Assembly: GCA_021767325.1 (NCBI GenBank)
Contig: JAASTM010000130.1
Span: 1-6,643, forward strand
DNA: 6,643 nucleotides
Reading direction: 5' to 3'
Source: Spirochaetales bacterium
GTDB lineage: Bacteria; Spirochaetota; Spirochaetia; DSM-16054; Sediminispirochaetaceae
The notes beneath the pieces were generated by a model. The model searched no databases. It saw only the letters and a program-made list of their open reading frames with translations, and was not told where the DNA came from. Both the position numbers and the translations under genes were made by a program. The stretch's first letter is position 1. Every line of letters starts with the position of its first letter. This document shows, one piece after another, positions 6,081 through 6,643 of this stretch.

Positions 6081-6611
6081 ATGGAGATCGACATAGCCGC
6101 GTATTACGAGCAATACGGGCCGATGGTACTCAGACGCTGCAGGTTTCTGCTGAAGGACGAAGAGCGTGCGCTGGATGCCATGCAGGAGGTGTTCGTTAAG
6201 TTGTTGGAGAGTCGACACCGGCTGGAGGGAACTTATCCGTCGAGTTTGTTATATCGCATAGCTACTAATGTTTGTCTGAATATGATCAGGTCGCAATCGA
6301 GAAGCCGGACCGATTACAATCCGGACTTGGTGGAGGCGGCCGCCGGACACGATGATGTGGCCGGACGGGTGGAGGCAGCGGATCTTCTGGAGCGTGTGTT
6401 TGCGGCTGATGAATCCGGCAGCGGAACCGCGCGGGGCAGGAGCGCCGCCCCGGTTTCGACCCGGGAGATTGCGGTGATGTACTATCTCGACTCGATGACC
6501 TACGAGGAGGTAGTCCGCGAGACGGGCCTGTCGGTCTCCGGTATCCGCAAGCGGCTGAGAAACTTGAAACAGAAAGCGATACGACTCGAGGGGGTAGAAG
6601 ACCATGCCTAA
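6081..6611 (+). CDS. ECF-type RNA polymerase sigma factor
   Basis: A 176-residue sigma-70 family protein lacking regions 1 and 3, as in the ECF group; it should direct RNA polymerase to a small stress or envelope regulon. Region 2 covers about 5-75: core-binding DAMQEVFVKLLE (32-43) and the -10-reading helix LYRIATNVCLNMIRS (57-71). Region 4 covers about 127-168: TREIAVMYYLDSMTYEEV followed by the recognition helix of the helix-turn-helix, GLSVSGIRKRLRNLKQKA. The linker between them (about 78-126) is long and rich in Ala, Gly and Ser, without the usual LPER-type start of region 4. A good ribosome site (GGAAGGGA, about 6068-6075) precedes the ATG. The gene overlaps the next one by eight bases, the usual arrangement of an ECF factor with its anti-sigma or other regulator. 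The regulon cannot be deduced here. Confidence 0.9.
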   Translation: MEIDIAAYYEQYGPMVLRRCRFLLKDEERALDAMQEVFVKLLESRHRLEGTYPSSLLYRIATNVCLNMIRSQSRSRTDYNPDLVEAAAGHDDVAGRVEAADLLERVFAADESGSGTARGRSAAPVSTREIAVMYYLDSMTYEEVVRETGLSVSGIRKRLRNLKQKAIRLEGVEDHA

Positions 6612-6643
6612 GCTGCCGGAATGGAAAATCGAACGCTATTTAC
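6604..6643 (+). CDS. Start of downstream gene, possible anti-sigma or regulatory partner (3' partial)
   Basis: Only 13 codons are visible (MPKLPEWKIERYL) before the window ends. The ATG lies inside the last codons of the sigma gene, an eight-base overlap in another frame. The short 'W-IERYL' opening resembles the N-termini of proteins I associate with ECF sigma genes in spirochaetes and other bacteria (ERYLLGEL-type starts of anti-sigma proteins). Position and this motif are the only evidence; the rest of the protein is outside the window. Confidence 0.55.
   Translation, partial: MPKLPEWKIERYL

Overview
The window reads as moderately GC-rich bacterial chromosome, most likely a free-living spirochaete (Spirochaetaceae-like). 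This is inference. It rests on a CsgG-like domain fused to a predicted outer-membrane barrel, a layout I associate with spirochaetes, and on an ECF sigma gene overlapping a gene that starts MPKLPEWKIERYL. No rRNA, tRNA or housekeeping marker is present to fix the taxonomy. All supported genes lie on the + strand.

Positions 1-3071 hold the end of a carbohydrate-related operon. A 5'-truncated alpha/alpha-barrel protein resembling glycoside hydrolases overlaps, by ATGA, a 676-residue exported protein. That protein has an N-terminal amidotransferase-like domain, a NodB/CE4 polysaccharide deacetylase domain with recognisable catalytic motifs, and a beta-rich tail. Together they probably trim or de-acetylate an exported polysaccharide. 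A short gap (3072-3231) carries a weak terminator candidate and a good extended -10 promoter.

Positions 3232-5366 are a two-gene envelope operon: the CsgG-like/TPR-like/barrel protein, then, again by ATGA overlap, a small lipoprotein with a possible beta-sandwich fold.

Positions 5366-5953 are the most unusual part. Two 57-bp direct repeats (52 of 57 identical, no gaps, 531 bp apart) bracket an AT-richer pair of tiny genes: a short DUF4160 protein and a DUF2442 protein. Each repeat lies at or just after a stop codon. The arrangement looks like a small acquired cassette, but the repeats lack the conserved ends of integron attC sites.

Positions 6026-6643 hold an ECF sigma factor with a possible promoter containing a CCGGCCGG palindrome. 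It overlaps the first 13 codons of a downstream gene that may be its regulatory partner. No CRISPR array, insertion sequence or RNA gene was seen.
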